Source: JANQRZ01 sp965215165
GTDB taxonomy: Bacteria > Bacteroidota > Rhodothermia > Rhodothermales > JANQRZ01
NCBI GenBank assembly: GCA_965215165.1
Contig: CBDCCX010000006.1
Location: 2,232,001 to 2,296,000 of the forward strand
Reading direction: 5' to 3'
Length of the DNA stretch: 64,000 nt
The translations under genes and the position numbers were made by a program. This document shows positions 1 through 8,560 of the stretch, piece by piece (the first letter of the stretch is position 1; every line of letters begins with the position of its first letter). Below the pieces are notes generated by a model, which was given only the letters and a program-made list of their open reading frames with translations, ran no database searches and was not told where the DNA came from.

Positions 1-318
1 GTAGTAGTGGACGAAGACGAAGCCGGTGGCGGCGTAGTCCGGGTGGAAGGCGAAGCTCAGCAGCCCCCCCTCGAGGTCGGCCTCCCCGACCCGGTCGGCG
101 ATGTTGAGAAACAGCCGGGCCAGCGTGAGATCGCCCCCCGCCCCGACCTCGAAGGTCCCGATCAGGCCGCGCTGCTCGGCGATGTAGAGCCGGCCCTCTT
201 CGTCAGCTTGCAGATCGACGGGGCGGACGAGGCCGCTGAACACGGGGTCGAGCCGGACCTGCGCCTGGGTGTGTGGCGTGGCGGCCGCGAGGGCGAGGAG
301 CAGCAGGGCGTATTTCAT
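1..318 (-). CDS. PQQ-dependent sugar dehydrogenase-like protein, N-terminal part only
   Basis: The reading frame starts at 318 and runs off the left edge, so only about 106 residues are visible. Residues 1-20 form a signal peptide (MKYALLLLALAAATPHTQAQ), so the protein is exported. The next segment (FSGLVRPVDLQADEEGRLYIAEQRG and LLSFAFHPDYAATGFVFVHY) matches the first blades of the six-bladed glucose/sorbosone dehydrogenase beta-propeller, where the opening 'vxGLxxPxxl...d..grlyVaEq.G.I' and 'GLLglAFHPdy..nG..yv.Y' strands are typical. Such enzymes oxidise aldoses in the periplasm using PQQ. The catalytic residues lie outside the window, so activity cannot be judged. It is followed upstream on the same strand by a dienelactone hydrolase gene ending at 354. 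Confidence 0.8.
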   Translation of the reverse strand, partial: MKYALLLLALAAATPHTQAQVRLDPVFSGLVRPVDLQADEEGRLYIAEQRGLIGTFEVGAGGDLTLARLFLNIADRVGEADLEGGLLSFAFHPDYAATGFVFVHYY

Positions 319-353
319 ACAGAGGGGGAGGTCGGATGGGCGAGCACTGCGCC

Positions 354-1214
354 TCAGCCGTCGCGGCGCAGGTGCTCGTCGAAGAAGGCGAGGGTCTTCT
401 GCCAGGCGTCCTCGGCGGCGGCGGCGACGTAGCGCTCGCCCGACGGGTTCGCAAAGGCGTGGCCTGCGCCCTCGTAGACCTCGATGTCGGCCTCTTTGCC
501 GAGGCCCTTAAGCGCGTCCTCGAACTCCCGAACCTGGCTCACGGGAATCCCCTGGTCCTCGGCCCCGAAGATGCCGAGGATCGGCATGTCGAGCGCGGCG
601 AGCCGGTCGCGGTCGGTGACGAGCTGCCCGTAGTAGATCGCTGCGGCGTCGATCTCCTGCGGCAGCGCGAGCGCCGCGCGGAGCGACCATCCGCCGCCGA
701 AGCACCACCCGATCACGCCGACCCGGCCGGCGTTCTCTTGCGTCTTGAGGTAGGCAAGCGCCTGCGTCAGGTTGTCGGTCAGCCCCGCCTCGCGCTCCAT
801 CGCGGCGCTCATCAGGCTCCGGGCCTGCTCGGGCGTCTCGGCCGACTCGCCGCCGTAGAGGTCAACCGCGAGGACGACGTAGTCCTGCGCGGCGAAGCGC
901 TGGGCCATCGCCTGGATGTTGTCGTTCAGCCCCCACCACTCGTGGATCACAAGCAGGCCAGGGAGCGTCGGGGCCGCCTCGCCGGTTGCCTGCCCCTCGA
1001 ACGCCGGCCGGGCGAGGTAGCCGGTGACACTTTCGCCCCCAACGGTGGCGTAGACCGGCCGGCCGGTGACGAGGTCGTCGTCGGCCGAGGCGGCCAGGGG
1101 CGTCGCCACCGGCGTGTCGCCGGCGTGCTCGCGCGCCATGGCGTCGCCGTAGTCATCGCCGGAGCGCGTGCAGGCGGTAAGGGCGAGGACGAGGACCAGC
1201 AAGAGGGGGCGCAT
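354..1214 (-). CDS. Dienelactone hydrolase family lipoprotein
   Basis: 286 residues. The N-terminus (MRPLLLVLVLALTACTRS) is a lipoprotein signal with lipobox LTAC, so the enzyme is probably anchored in the cell envelope. The alpha/beta hydrolase core carries the dienelactone hydrolase triad: nucleophile Cys in GWCFGGG, Asp in FGAEDQGI and His in GAGHAF, plus the early HEWWGLN motif. The family hydrolyses dienelactones or related esters; the cysteine nucleophile separates it from ordinary serine esterases. It lies 36 bp upstream of the partial sugar dehydrogenase on the same strand and may be co-transcribed with it. The substrate cannot be predicted from the sequence. Confidence 0.9.
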   Translation of the reverse strand: MRPLLLVLVLALTACTRSGDDYGDAMAREHAGDTPVATPLAASADDDLVTGRPVYATVGGESVTGYLARPAFEGQATGEAAPTLPGLLVIHEWWGLNDNIQAMAQRFAAQDYVVLAVDLYGGESAETPEQARSLMSAAMEREAGLTDNLTQALAYLKTQENAGRVGVIGWCFGGGWSLRAALALPQEIDAAAIYYGQLVTDRDRLAALDMPILGIFGAEDQGIPVSQVREFEDALKGLGKEADIEVYEGAGHAFANPSGERYVAAAAEDAWQKTLAFFDEHLRRDG

Positions 1215-1293
1215 GGCAGGCGGGGGATAGACAACGCGGCGGCAGCCCAGAGGCCGCCGCCGCGCCAGACGACAGAAAACGGCGTGGGCGAAT

Positions 1294-3525
1294 CTACTTC
1301 AGCAGCGTCAGCCGCTGCGTCGCCACCTGCCCGCCGGCCTCGAGCCGTACCAGGTAGGTCCCGCCGGCCAAGCCTCGGCCGTCGAGCGCGACCTGGTGCC
1401 GGCCTGCCTCCCACGTGCCATCGGCCAGCTTCGCCACGGCGCGCCCGAGCACATCGTAGACCACCAGCCGCACCTCGGCCGCCTCGGGCAGCGCGAAGCT
1501 CAGCGTGGCGGTTCGAGCGAACGGGTTCGGGAACGCCGGAGCGAGCGTCACCTCAGCAGGCAACGCCTCGGCGGCGGCCTGGGTCTCCAGCGTGGCCGTC
1601 GCGAGGGCGTCGAGCCCGCCGGTCGTCTGCCACCGCTCGGGCGTTGTCGCGGCGGACCGCGCCGCGCCGGCCTTGTCGAAGGAGAACGCGCCCTGCGCCT
1701 CGACCGCGTCGGGGAAATCCCCCAGCCGCACCAGCACGGTGTACTCGCCCCACGCGATGCCGCCCGGCACCGAGGCGCTCAGCGCCACCGGCCCGACGGT
1801 CCGGCCGGCCGGCAACGTCACCGTGCGCGGCCCCTCGACCGGCCCGAAGAGCGCTCCGTTCGGCAGGCGCACCATCGCCCAGGCGTCGACGGTCCGGGCC
1901 GAGGAGGTTTCGTTCGCGAGCGTCACCCGGTAGGTGAGCGCGCCGCCTGTAGCCCCGACGGTGACCGGATCGCCCTGAAGCTCGGCCCGGGCGAGCAGGC
2001 CAGCCGCCGGCCGCTCGTAGGCCCCGAGGTCGACCTCGAGGCCGTCCACGCGCGAACCGCCGGCCAGGTCGAGCGGGAGCGGTTCGCTCGTGTTGCCGTC
2101 GCCGTCGAGGTCAGCGGTATCGTCGGGGAGTATGGTCCGGTCGCCCTCGTCCACGGCGGGCGAAGCCGCGAGCAGCGTCAGATCGTCGTCGGCTGTGCCC
2201 ACCGTGTCGTCTGCGCCGTCGGCGTCGGCGAAGAGTGGGTCGGCGACGAAGTTGCCGCCAGCGTCGGTGACGACTGACGCGAAGGTCGCAACGGCTTCTT
2301 GCACAAGGCTATGGCGGAACGTGGCTTCCACGTTGGCCGGGCCCATTACAAACACACCCGTCCCCTCCGAGGCTCTGTTGTCCCAGAGAATAGAGTTGTT
2401 GAATACCGCCGTAGTCCCATCCCCAATCCCGCCGCTTACGAACACCCCACCCCCCGTGTCTGAGGCGACGTTCCCCGCGAAGGTGACGTTCGAAAATAGT
2501 ACGTCGCCTGCCCCGGTCTGACCGACAACATAGACAGCACCCCCATCATCAAACGCTCTGTTTCCAGAGAATACTGTGTTGATGAATTCCACACCCGGCT
2601 GTCCAAGGTCAAATCCGAATATCTGAACGGCCCCTCCATCTTGTGCAGCCCTGTTTCCGTAGAACGCAGTGTTCGTGAACACCGTATTGGTCTCCGCGAA
2701 GCCGATCGGGAAGAGGCGCACGGCCCCGCCATTCCTGTCGGAAGTGTTATGCTCGAAAACTGCCTCCGTGAAAAACAATCTCGAAGCGATGATGCCAGTG
2801 GCATCCACAGCACCTCCGCCCGCAGTGCCTGCAGTGTTTCTCGAGAACAGAACGTTCTCAAAAAGCACCGTTCCAGGGTAGAACATGCCAGACCCATCGA
2901 GTCTAACGGCCCCACCACTCGAAGCAGCGCGATTGCCCACAAAGATGAGGTTGCGGAGTGTAGGACGACATGCAATGATGTCTTGGGAACCGGGCAAATA
3001 GAGAAGCCCACCACCGTTCAGGTCATTCCCACTCCCGTCAGCATTCCCACCGGTGACAGTGAACCCGTCGAAGACCGCCGGGTCGGGCTGAGCGTTCGTG
3101 CATTCCAGGTCCATCCGTACGACGTGGTAGCTGTTCTCGTCAATCCCTAAAGAGTCAGCAGCCCCGTTATCATCCCCGCTGAGATCGCCCGAGAGGGTCG
3201 TCTCGTTGAGGGGGGGATCGCGCGGGCCACCACCCGAGGGATAGCCACCGAGGACGCGCACGCCGTTGTCGATCTCGAACGACGCCGAGCGGTCGCCGGT
3301 CGCGCTCGGCGTGTAGGTGCCCTCGGCGACGCGCACCTCGTCGCCGGCGGCCGCAACGGCGAGGGCGTCCTGGAGATCCGTGAAGGCGTTGCTCCACGAG
3401 GCGCCGCTGCCGGTGCCACCGGCGCTTTGGTCGACGTAGTAGACGGTCTGCGCCACGGCGGGCGCGGAGAGCAAGGCGAAAGAAAGCACGCCGAGGAGGG
3501 CGTACCTGATGCTGAGGAGTGGCAT
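1294..3525 (-). CDS. Secreted beta-helix (Pmp-repeat-like) protein with type IX secretion C-terminal domain
   Basis: 743 residues from the ATG at 3525, chosen because it begins a clean signal peptide (MPLLSIRYALLGVLSFALLSAPAVAQ); the frame stays open upstream but codes no plausible protein. A right-handed beta-helix follows, with at least five copies of a GGAV...F.N..F.gN motif (for example SSGGAVRLDG, FENVLFSRN, DGGAVQIFG, FINTVFSGN) resembling chlamydial polymorphic membrane protein repeats. Next is an Ig-like segment (about residues 570-650). The last 80 residues (AFPNPFARTATLSF ... VVYDVLGRAVA ... GGTYLVRLEAGG) form a Por/T9SS sorting domain. It is expected on the cell surface or outside the cell. 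The repeat region (about 2300-3160) is visibly more AT-rich than its flanks, suggesting imported or recombined repeats. Ligand unknown. Confidence 0.88.
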   Translation of the reverse strand: MPLLSIRYALLGVLSFALLSAPAVAQTVYYVDQSAGGTGSGASWSNAFTDLQDALAVAAAGDEVRVAEGTYTPSATGDRSASFEIDNGVRVLGGYPSGGGPRDPPLNETTLSGDLSGDDNGAADSLGIDENSYHVVRMDLECTNAQPDPAVFDGFTVTGGNADGSGNDLNGGGLLYLPGSQDIIACRPTLRNLIFVGNRAASSGGAVRLDGSGMFYPGTVLFENVLFSRNTAGTAGGGAVDATGIIASRLFFTEAVFEHNTSDRNGGAVRLFPIGFAETNTVFTNTAFYGNRAAQDGGAVQIFGFDLGQPGVEFINTVFSGNRAFDDGGAVYVVGQTGAGDVLFSNVTFAGNVASDTGGGVFVSGGIGDGTTAVFNNSILWDNRASEGTGVFVMGPANVEATFRHSLVQEAVATFASVVTDAGGNFVADPLFADADGADDTVGTADDDLTLLAASPAVDEGDRTILPDDTADLDGDGNTSEPLPLDLAGGSRVDGLEVDLGAYERPAAGLLARAELQGDPVTVGATGGALTYRVTLANETSSARTVDAWAMVRLPNGALFGPVEGPRTVTLPAGRTVGPVALSASVPGGIAWGEYTVLVRLGDFPDAVEAQGAFSFDKAGAARSAATTPERWQTTGGLDALATATLETQAAAEALPAEVTLAPAFPNPFARTATLSFALPEAAEVRLVVYDVLGRAVAKLADGTWEAGRHQVALDGRGLAGGTYLVRLEAGGQVATQRLTLLK

Positions 3526-3745
3526 GACGCTAGGGAGTTGTGAACAGATCGAGTCCCGTGCGCGGTGAGCCCAACACACCCTAATTACGATACACAATAG
3601 AGCGTTACCGCGCCAAGGGGCTCCAGCGCTTTCCACCCGCTGGGTCTGGCGCACCGGCTCTTTCCGCCTTCCGATCCGCCGGTCCCTTCGGCTGCCGAAG
3701 CGTGCGCGCTCGTAGCTTGGCCCCCCGCCTTCCCCTGGCCTCGCT

Positions 3746-4375
3746 GTGAGCGACGCACCGCCCGTCATTTCCTACGCCGCCGAGCTCAAGCGCAAGGCGC
3801 TCCACCTCGGCGCGCTCGTGATCCCGGCCGGGATTCTCGTGCTCGGCCGGACCGCGGCGGTGTGGCTGCTCGCTCCGCTGGCCGTGTTCGCGGTGACGTG
3901 CGACGTGCTGCGGACGCGCGTCCCGGCCGTGCACCGCTTCATCAACTGGGTCTTCGCGCCGATCATGCGGCCCGAGGAGCAGCCCCCGTTCGGCGGGCCG
4001 GTGGTGATCAATGGGGCGACGTGGATGTGCGTCTCCGGAGCCTTGTGTGCGCTGCTGTTCCCCGAGCCCATCGCAGCGGCGGCGCTGGCGATGCTGATGG
4101 TGGGCGACGGCGCGGCGGCGGTCGTCGGGCGGCGGTTTGGGCGGACGCGCTACCCGTTCTCGCCGAAGTCCGTCGAGGGGTCGGCCGCGTTTTTCGTCAC
4201 CGCTTTCGCGGCGGCGGTGCCGTTCGGCCTGCTCCCGCCTGAGGGCGTCGGGCTGCCCGTGCTCGCGCTCGGGGCGGCGGTGGCCGCGCTCGTCGAGGCC
4301 CTCCCGGTGCCGATCAACGACAACGTCCGGGTGCCGCTCGTGGCGGGGGCCGTGATGATGCTCGCGGCTGGCTGA
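3746..4375 (+). CDS. SEC59/phytol kinase-like polytopic membrane protein
   Basis: 209 residues from a GTG start. It is strongly hydrophobic, with roughly six to seven membrane spans, and has the features of the dolichol/phytol kinase (SEC59/VTE5) and CDP-alcohol family: an N-terminal ELKRKALHLG motif and a central MVGDGAAAVVGRRFGRTRYPFSPKSVEGS motif, equivalent to the conserved 'GDxxAxxxGrrfG...kS.eGs' nucleotide-binding loop. It probably phosphorylates or activates an isoprenoid alcohol at the membrane. Its promoter region is shared divergently with the beta-helix gene; TAGCTTG at 3714-3720 fits the candidate promoter pattern seen before other genes here. The substrate cannot be assigned. 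Confidence 0.75.
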   Translation: MSDAPPVISYAAELKRKALHLGALVIPAGILVLGRTAAVWLLAPLAVFAVTCDVLRTRVPAVHRFINWVFAPIMRPEEQPPFGGPVVINGATWMCVSGALCALLFPEPIAAAALAMLMVGDGAAAVVGRRFGRTRYPFSPKSVEGSAAFFVTAFAAAVPFGLLPPEGVGLPVLALGAAVAALVEALPVPINDNVRVPLVAGAVMMLAAG

Positions 4376-4439
4376 CCGGTTCCCCATTTAGACGAGGGCG
4401 ACCGCCGTTCGCCACATCGTCGCCCACCGTCTTGCTGCC

Positions 4440-5303
4440 ATGCCCTCGATCGCGCAACGTGCTGAACGCCTGGCCCGGCGGGCCATCAAACTGGTGCCGT
4501 TGCCGCAGCCGCCGCTCGTGCGGACGCGCTACCCGGTCGTGCTGATGCACGGCTTCGGGGCGCTCGCGAACCTGATGCAGGGCGGGGTGCTCCACGCCGA
4601 GGCGATGCACCTGCGCGGGCACGGCGTGCTCGCCTATGCGCCCCACGTCAACCCCTACGACACTGTCGCCGTCCGCGCCGCGGCCTGGTCCGAGCGCCTC
4701 GACGCCGTCCTCGCCGAGACCGGGGCGGAGAAGGTTAGCCTGGTCGCGTTCTCCTCAGGCGGCCTCGACGCGCGCTACCTGATCAGCACGCTGGGGCGCG
4801 CGGCGCAGGTGGCGGCGCTCGTGACAGTCTCGACGCCGCACCGGGGCAGCGCCGTCGCCGACTACCTGCTCTCGCGGCCGGAGCGCCTGCGGGCCTGGGC
4901 CGTCGGGCTGATGGACTTCGTCGGCCGCGCCGCCTACGAGCCGGCCGCGCCCCGCACCGAGGACGCCCTCCGCGAGCTGACGCCGGTCTGGGTCTGCGAC
5001 ACGTTCAACCCGGCCCATCCCGACCACCCGGACATCTACTATGCCTCCTGGGCCGGCCGGGCCGGACGCGGCACGGGTGTGCCGATCTCGCCGGCGCTCG
5101 CCGTCCCGAACCGCATCCTCTACGCCGCCACCGGCGTCAACGACGGCCTTGTCGCCGTCGAGAGCGCCCGGTGGGGCGAGGTCCTCGGCACGCTCGACGC
5201 CGATCACGGGCAGCAGGTCGGCCTTCGCTTCGCACGGGGCTCCTTCGACGCGAAGGCGTTCTACCTCGGGCTGGCGCGCGACCTCGGCGAGCGGGGGTTT
5301 TAA
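4440..5303 (+). CDS. Alpha/beta-hydrolase lipase (triacylglycerol lipase-like)
   Basis: 287 residues without an obvious signal peptide. YPVVLMHGFG (about residues 31-40) is the oxyanion-hole strand, and VSLVAFSSGGLDARY carries the nucleophile Ser. The family elbow is normally GHSxGG; here it reads AFSSGG, so the first Gly and the His are replaced. GVNDGLVAVESARWG carries the acidic residue and the typical Pseudomonas/Burkholderia lipase calcium-loop context, and DADHGQQVG holds the catalytic His. It probably hydrolyses acylglycerols or other esters. The gene lies between the SEC59-like gene and yqgE on the same strand with short gaps. Confidence 0.85.
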   Translation: MPSIAQRAERLARRAIKLVPLPQPPLVRTRYPVVLMHGFGALANLMQGGVLHAEAMHLRGHGVLAYAPHVNPYDTVAVRAAAWSERLDAVLAETGAEKVSLVAFSSGGLDARYLISTLGRAAQVAALVTVSTPHRGSAVADYLLSRPERLRAWAVGLMDFVGRAAYEPAAPRTEDALRELTPVWVCDTFNPAHPDHPDIYYASWAGRAGRGTGVPISPALAVPNRILYAATGVNDGLVAVESARWGEVLGTLDADHGQQVGLRFARGSFDAKAFYLGLARDLGERGF

Positions 5304-5440
5304 GGCCTATCCGAAAAGCCCTCCTTCCCTCCACTCTTCCCCTTCCCTCCATTCCCCCGCGCCCTCTGTCCTCCAGACCACCGCCCCGCCGACGAAACGG
5401 CACGCGTAGTTTAGGCCCTCGCAGCCTATCCCCCTGTGCG

Positions 5441-5989
5441 ATGGACCTCGCCCCCGGCGTCCTTCTCGTGGCCGAGCCGGCGCTGCTCGACCCCAACTTC
5501 CGCCGCGCCGTGGTCCTGCTCTGCGACCACGACGCCGCCGGCTCGTTCGGGCTGATCCTCAACCGGCCGACCGAGTTCCGCCTCCCCGACGTGCTCGACG
5601 CGCCGGTCGGCCTGGAGCACGCGCTCTGGTTCGGCGGCCCGGTGCAGACCGACACGCTGCACTACCTCCACGCCTACGCCGACGACCTGGACCACGCCGT
5701 GCCGGTGCTCGACGGGGTCGGCTGGGGCGGGCCGTTCGACGAGGTCGCGCGGGGCCTGCGCAGCGGCGCGTTCGACGGCGGCGAGGTCCGGTTCTTCGTC
5801 GGCTATGCCGGCTGGGGCGAGGACCAGCTCGAGGCCGAGGTCGAGGACGGCGGCTGGATCGTGCTGCCGGCCTCGGCCGCGCAGGTCTTCGGTGCCGACC
5901 CGGCGGCGCTCTGGCGCGAGACCATGCGCGCCCTCGGCGGCGAGTACGCCCTGCTCTCCACCTACCCGGACGACCCGCAGATGAACTGA
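5441..5989 (+). CDS. YqgE/AlgH family protein
   Basis: 182 residues from the ATG at 5441; the frame is open upstream, but that part is not protein-like. The family hallmarks are all present: PGVLLVAEPALLDPNFRRAVVLLCDHDAAGSFGLILNRPT at the N-terminus, LWFGGPVQ in the middle and RFFVGYAGWGEDQLEAEVEDGGWIV in the C-terminal half. YqgE is a widespread small cytoplasmic protein of unsettled function, linked to alginate regulation in Pseudomonas. The candidate promoter TAGTTTA at 5407-5413 lies 28 bp upstream of the start, the spacing seen for other genes in this window. Confidence 0.92.
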   Translation: MDLAPGVLLVAEPALLDPNFRRAVVLLCDHDAAGSFGLILNRPTEFRLPDVLDAPVGLEHALWFGGPVQTDTLHYLHAYADDLDHAVPVLDGVGWGGPFDEVARGLRSGAFDGGEVRFFVGYAGWGEDQLEAEVEDGGWIVLPASAAQVFGADPAALWRETMRALGGEYALLSTYPDDPQMN

Positions 5990-6046
5990 GGCGCTGCGCA
6001 AATGAACTGAGGCGCTGCGGACGAACTGCGGTCGGGGGCCGGTCTG

Positions 6047-7819
6047 CTACTTCGCCACCACGACGCGTCGCGTCTCGGCGTGCTCGCCCGCCGTCAGGCG
6101 CACCAGGTAGACTCCGCCGGTCAGTCCGTCCGCGTCGAGCGTCACGGTGTGCTGGCCGGCCTCGTGCCAGCCGCTGGCCAGCACGGCGACGGCACGCCCG
6201 AGCACATCGTAGGCCGCGAGCCGCACCTCCGCCGCCTCGGGAAGGCTGAGCGCGAGCGTGGTCCGTTGGCTGAACGGGTTCGGAAACGCCGTCCCGAGCC
6301 AGCGCGCCCCGGGCACCGCCGTTCCCACCTGACCTCGCACGGCCTCCGTGACGCCCGGAGCACTCCCGGCGTCCACCACCGTCCAATCGGCATACCTAGC
6401 CGAGGCCGTCCCCCGGGCGGCTGCCTTCGAGACGCCAAAGCTGCTCCGGTCCTCGACCCGGCGCGTCGCGAAGTCTCCGGCGTAGCCGACGTAGGTGTAG
6501 GCCCCGGCGGGTGCGATCCCCGGCACCGTCTGCATGAGCCTGCGGCTGAGCGTCTGCCCAGGCCCGAGCGTCACCGCCACGGGGCCGAACAGCGGCACAA
6601 GCAGCGTGTTGTCCGGCAGCGCCGCCGCACTCCACACTTCGAACGACAGCGTCTGCCCCGTCGTGTTGGCGAGCGTGGCGGTAAACGTCACTGCGCCGCC
6701 GCCGGCGGGGACCGTGACCGGCGCGCCCTCGGGCACGAGCGAGACCGTGACGGCCGGCGCGCTGCCCCCCGGCGGAAAGCTCCCCGCGCCAGCTCCGAGG
6801 GCGATGGCCGGGTTCAGGCTGGGATCGCCGCCGGGAGCGAGAAGCGCGTGCGTCCGCGTCGGCTCGCCGTTGTCGGCCAGCAGGGGGTCGAGCACGCGCG
6901 TAAAGACCTCCTCCGGCGCAACGGTGGCGGCGGTGTTGCCGCAGCCGGTTCCGGCCCCCGCCAGGCTGCTCCCCACGCCGACGAGCGGCTCGGCACAGTC
7001 GGCAGCCGGATCGCTTGGATCTCCGTTGCGGGTGTTGCCGGCGACGAGCAGACGGGCGGCCGTCGAGAAGAAATCGGTACCGTCTATCGCGACGCCTCCC
7101 CCCTGACCCTGGCTGTCGTTCCGCGTGACAGTAACGTCCAACAGGCGCTCGCCGCCTTGGAAGAAGTTGGGGAAGCGGATGCCCCCGCCGCTCCCGCCGG
7201 CGCTGTTGCCGCTGACGGTGGTCTCGTCCACGATCAGGCCGAAGAAGCTCAGCAGGCCCCCGCCCTCGCCGGCGGTCGCGTTGTCGCTGATCGTACTGTC
7301 GTACACGAAGACGAAGCCGCCGGCGACCCCGCCACCGCCGCCCGCCGACTCGTTGCCGGTGACCGTGCAGCGGGTGAGGGCGATCTCGCTGTCGTCGCTG
7401 GCCAGGAGGCCCCCGCCGGCGCCGGCGGTTCGCCCCCCCGTGATCGTCAGCCCGACCATCGACACCTCGTTGAAACCGGGCCCGACGAAAAAGACGCGGC
7501 TCCGCCCGCGAGCGTCCACGGTAATGTCCGCCCCCTCCGTGTCGATGGTCACCCGCTGGCTGATGGCGAGTTGGCCGCGGCCGGGCGCTAGCGAGATCGT
7601 CCGCCCTGCCAGCGCCGGCGCGAACGCGATCCGGTCCTGGATGGCATTCGCGTTGGCGGCGGCAATCGCCTCGCGCAGTGAGCAGTCCGCGTTACAGACC
7701 CCGTCGTTGGTGTCGCCGGTCTTGGTGACAGTGTAGGTCGTCTGCGCGCGGAGCGGGAGCGCCGCAGCGAGGCAGACAAGCGCGAGGACAGCAAGGCTGA
7801 GCGAGCGAGTGATAAACAT
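6047..7819 (-). CDS. Secreted CSLREA/choice-of-anchor beta-helix protein with T9SS C-terminal domain
   Basis: 590 residues from the ATG at 7819, which begins a signal peptide (MFITRSLSLAVLALVCLAAALPLRAQ). Immediately after is TYTVTKTGDTNDGVCNADCSLREAI, the CSLREA domain that precedes parallel beta-helices in many surface proteins. Gly-rich turns (GGGLLAS, GGGGVAGG, GSGGGIRF) and repeated TVTGN/TISDN/TVSGN strands form the helix. An Ig-like segment precedes a C-terminal Por sorting domain (TAFPNPFSQRTTLALSL ... AAYDVLGRAVAVLA ... GGVYLVRLTAG). It is a paralogue of 1294..3525 in architecture and in the last domain, but does not show that protein's AT-rich repeat block. Probably a surface or secreted protein. 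Confidence 0.88.
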   Translation of the reverse strand: MFITRSLSLAVLALVCLAAALPLRAQTTYTVTKTGDTNDGVCNADCSLREAIAAANANAIQDRIAFAPALAGRTISLAPGRGQLAISQRVTIDTEGADITVDARGRSRVFFVGPGFNEVSMVGLTITGGRTAGAGGGLLASDDSEIALTRCTVTGNESAGGGGGVAGGFVFVYDSTISDNATAGEGGGLLSFFGLIVDETTVSGNSAGGSGGGIRFPNFFQGGERLLDVTVTRNDSQGQGGGVAIDGTDFFSTAARLLVAGNTRNGDPSDPAADCAEPLVGVGSSLAGAGTGCGNTAATVAPEEVFTRVLDPLLADNGEPTRTHALLAPGGDPSLNPAIALGAGAGSFPPGGSAPAVTVSLVPEGAPVTVPAGGGAVTFTATLANTTGQTLSFEVWSAAALPDNTLLVPLFGPVAVTLGPGQTLSRRLMQTVPGIAPAGAYTYVGYAGDFATRRVEDRSSFGVSKAAARGTASARYADWTVVDAGSAPGVTEAVRGQVGTAVPGARWLGTAFPNPFSQRTTLALSLPEAAEVRLAAYDVLGRAVAVLASGWHEAGQHTVTLDADGLTGGVYLVRLTAGEHAETRRVVVAK

Positions 7820-7864
7820 GGTTGCGTAGAGTCTGTTGGGAGTTGACCCCGACAACATAAGCAC

Positions 7865-7895
7865 TTGGCCCTGATCTCTGCAAGGGCTACATTTG
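7865..7895 (+). promoter_or_regulatory. Candidate Bacteroidota-type promoter upstream of mscS-like gene
   Basis: TTG at 7865-7867 and TACATTTG at 7888-7895, separated by 20 nt, fit the known Bacteroidota consensus TTG-N19/20-TAnnTTTG. The likely transcript leads into the MscS gene starting at 7977. Confidence 0.5.
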
Positions 7896-7976
7896 CGCTA
7901 CCTCTCTGGGGCTTTTTCGCCGGGAACACTATCTTGCCGAGCTTATCTCGCCCGCTCCTGTCCGCCCTTCTCTCCT

Positions 7977-8552
7977 GTGGAAACGCTCCCCGTCGAAGAG
8001 GTCGTCAACACGACGCTGCTGCTGCGCGGCGCGGTCACGGCGGGCGTCGTCGTGCTCGCCGTCTTGGTGCTCGTCGCGCTCAAGGCGTCACTCGTCCGTT
8101 TTGTCCGCGTGCGGCAGATGCACCGGCTGCGCGGGCGCTTCGTCTACCGAATGGCGCGCGTGTTCACGGTCGTCTTCGCCGCCTTCGTCCTGGCCTATGT
8201 GTGGGGCTTCGACCCCGAGAAGCTGTGGCTCTTCCTGACCGGTTTCCTCGGACTGGTCGCCATCGGCTTCTTCGCCGTCTGGAGCCTGCTCTCGAACGTC
8301 ATCGCCGGGCTGTTCCTCTTCCTCTCGGACCCGTTCAAGATCAACGATGAGATCGAGGTGCCCGACGGCGAGCTCGCCGGGAAGGTCCTCGACATCCGCC
8401 CGCTCTTCGTGGTCTTGGAGGAGCCGGGCGGGCACACGCTCTACGTCCCCAACAGCCTCCTCTTCCAGAAGTCCTTCCGCCGGGTCAACGCTGCCGCCCG
8501 AGCGAAGGAGAAGGCCGAGCAGGCGGCCCGCGAGGCCGAAGGCGCGACCTAG
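7977..8552 (+). CDS. Small mechanosensitive channel (MscS family)
   Basis: 191 residues from the GTG at 7977; an ATG at 7893 would add 28 residues that look unlike a protein. It has three hydrophobic helices (about 15-37, 58-76, 80-107). The third is the pore helix, leading into the conserved VWSLLSNVIAGLFLFLSDPFKINDEIEV motif at the start of the beta domain. The C-terminal vestibule domain is short and ends in a charged Ala/Lys/Glu tail, so this is a minimal MscS-type channel that would open under membrane tension during hypo-osmotic shock. It is encoded divergently from the beta-helix gene. Confidence 0.88.
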   Translation: METLPVEEVVNTTLLLRGAVTAGVVVLAVLVLVALKASLVRFVRVRQMHRLRGRFVYRMARVFTVVFAAFVLAYVWGFDPEKLWLFLTGFLGLVAIGFFAVWSLLSNVIAGLFLFLSDPFKINDEIEVPDGELAGKVLDIRPLFVVLEEPGGHTLYVPNSLLFQKSFRRVNAAARAKEKAEQAAREAEGAT

Positions 8553-8560
8553 AGAGCGAC

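Noticed and set aside
1294..3768. N-terminally extended start for the first beta-helix protein
   Set aside because: The extra 81 residues are Arg-rich and precede a perfect signal peptide at the ATG at 3525.
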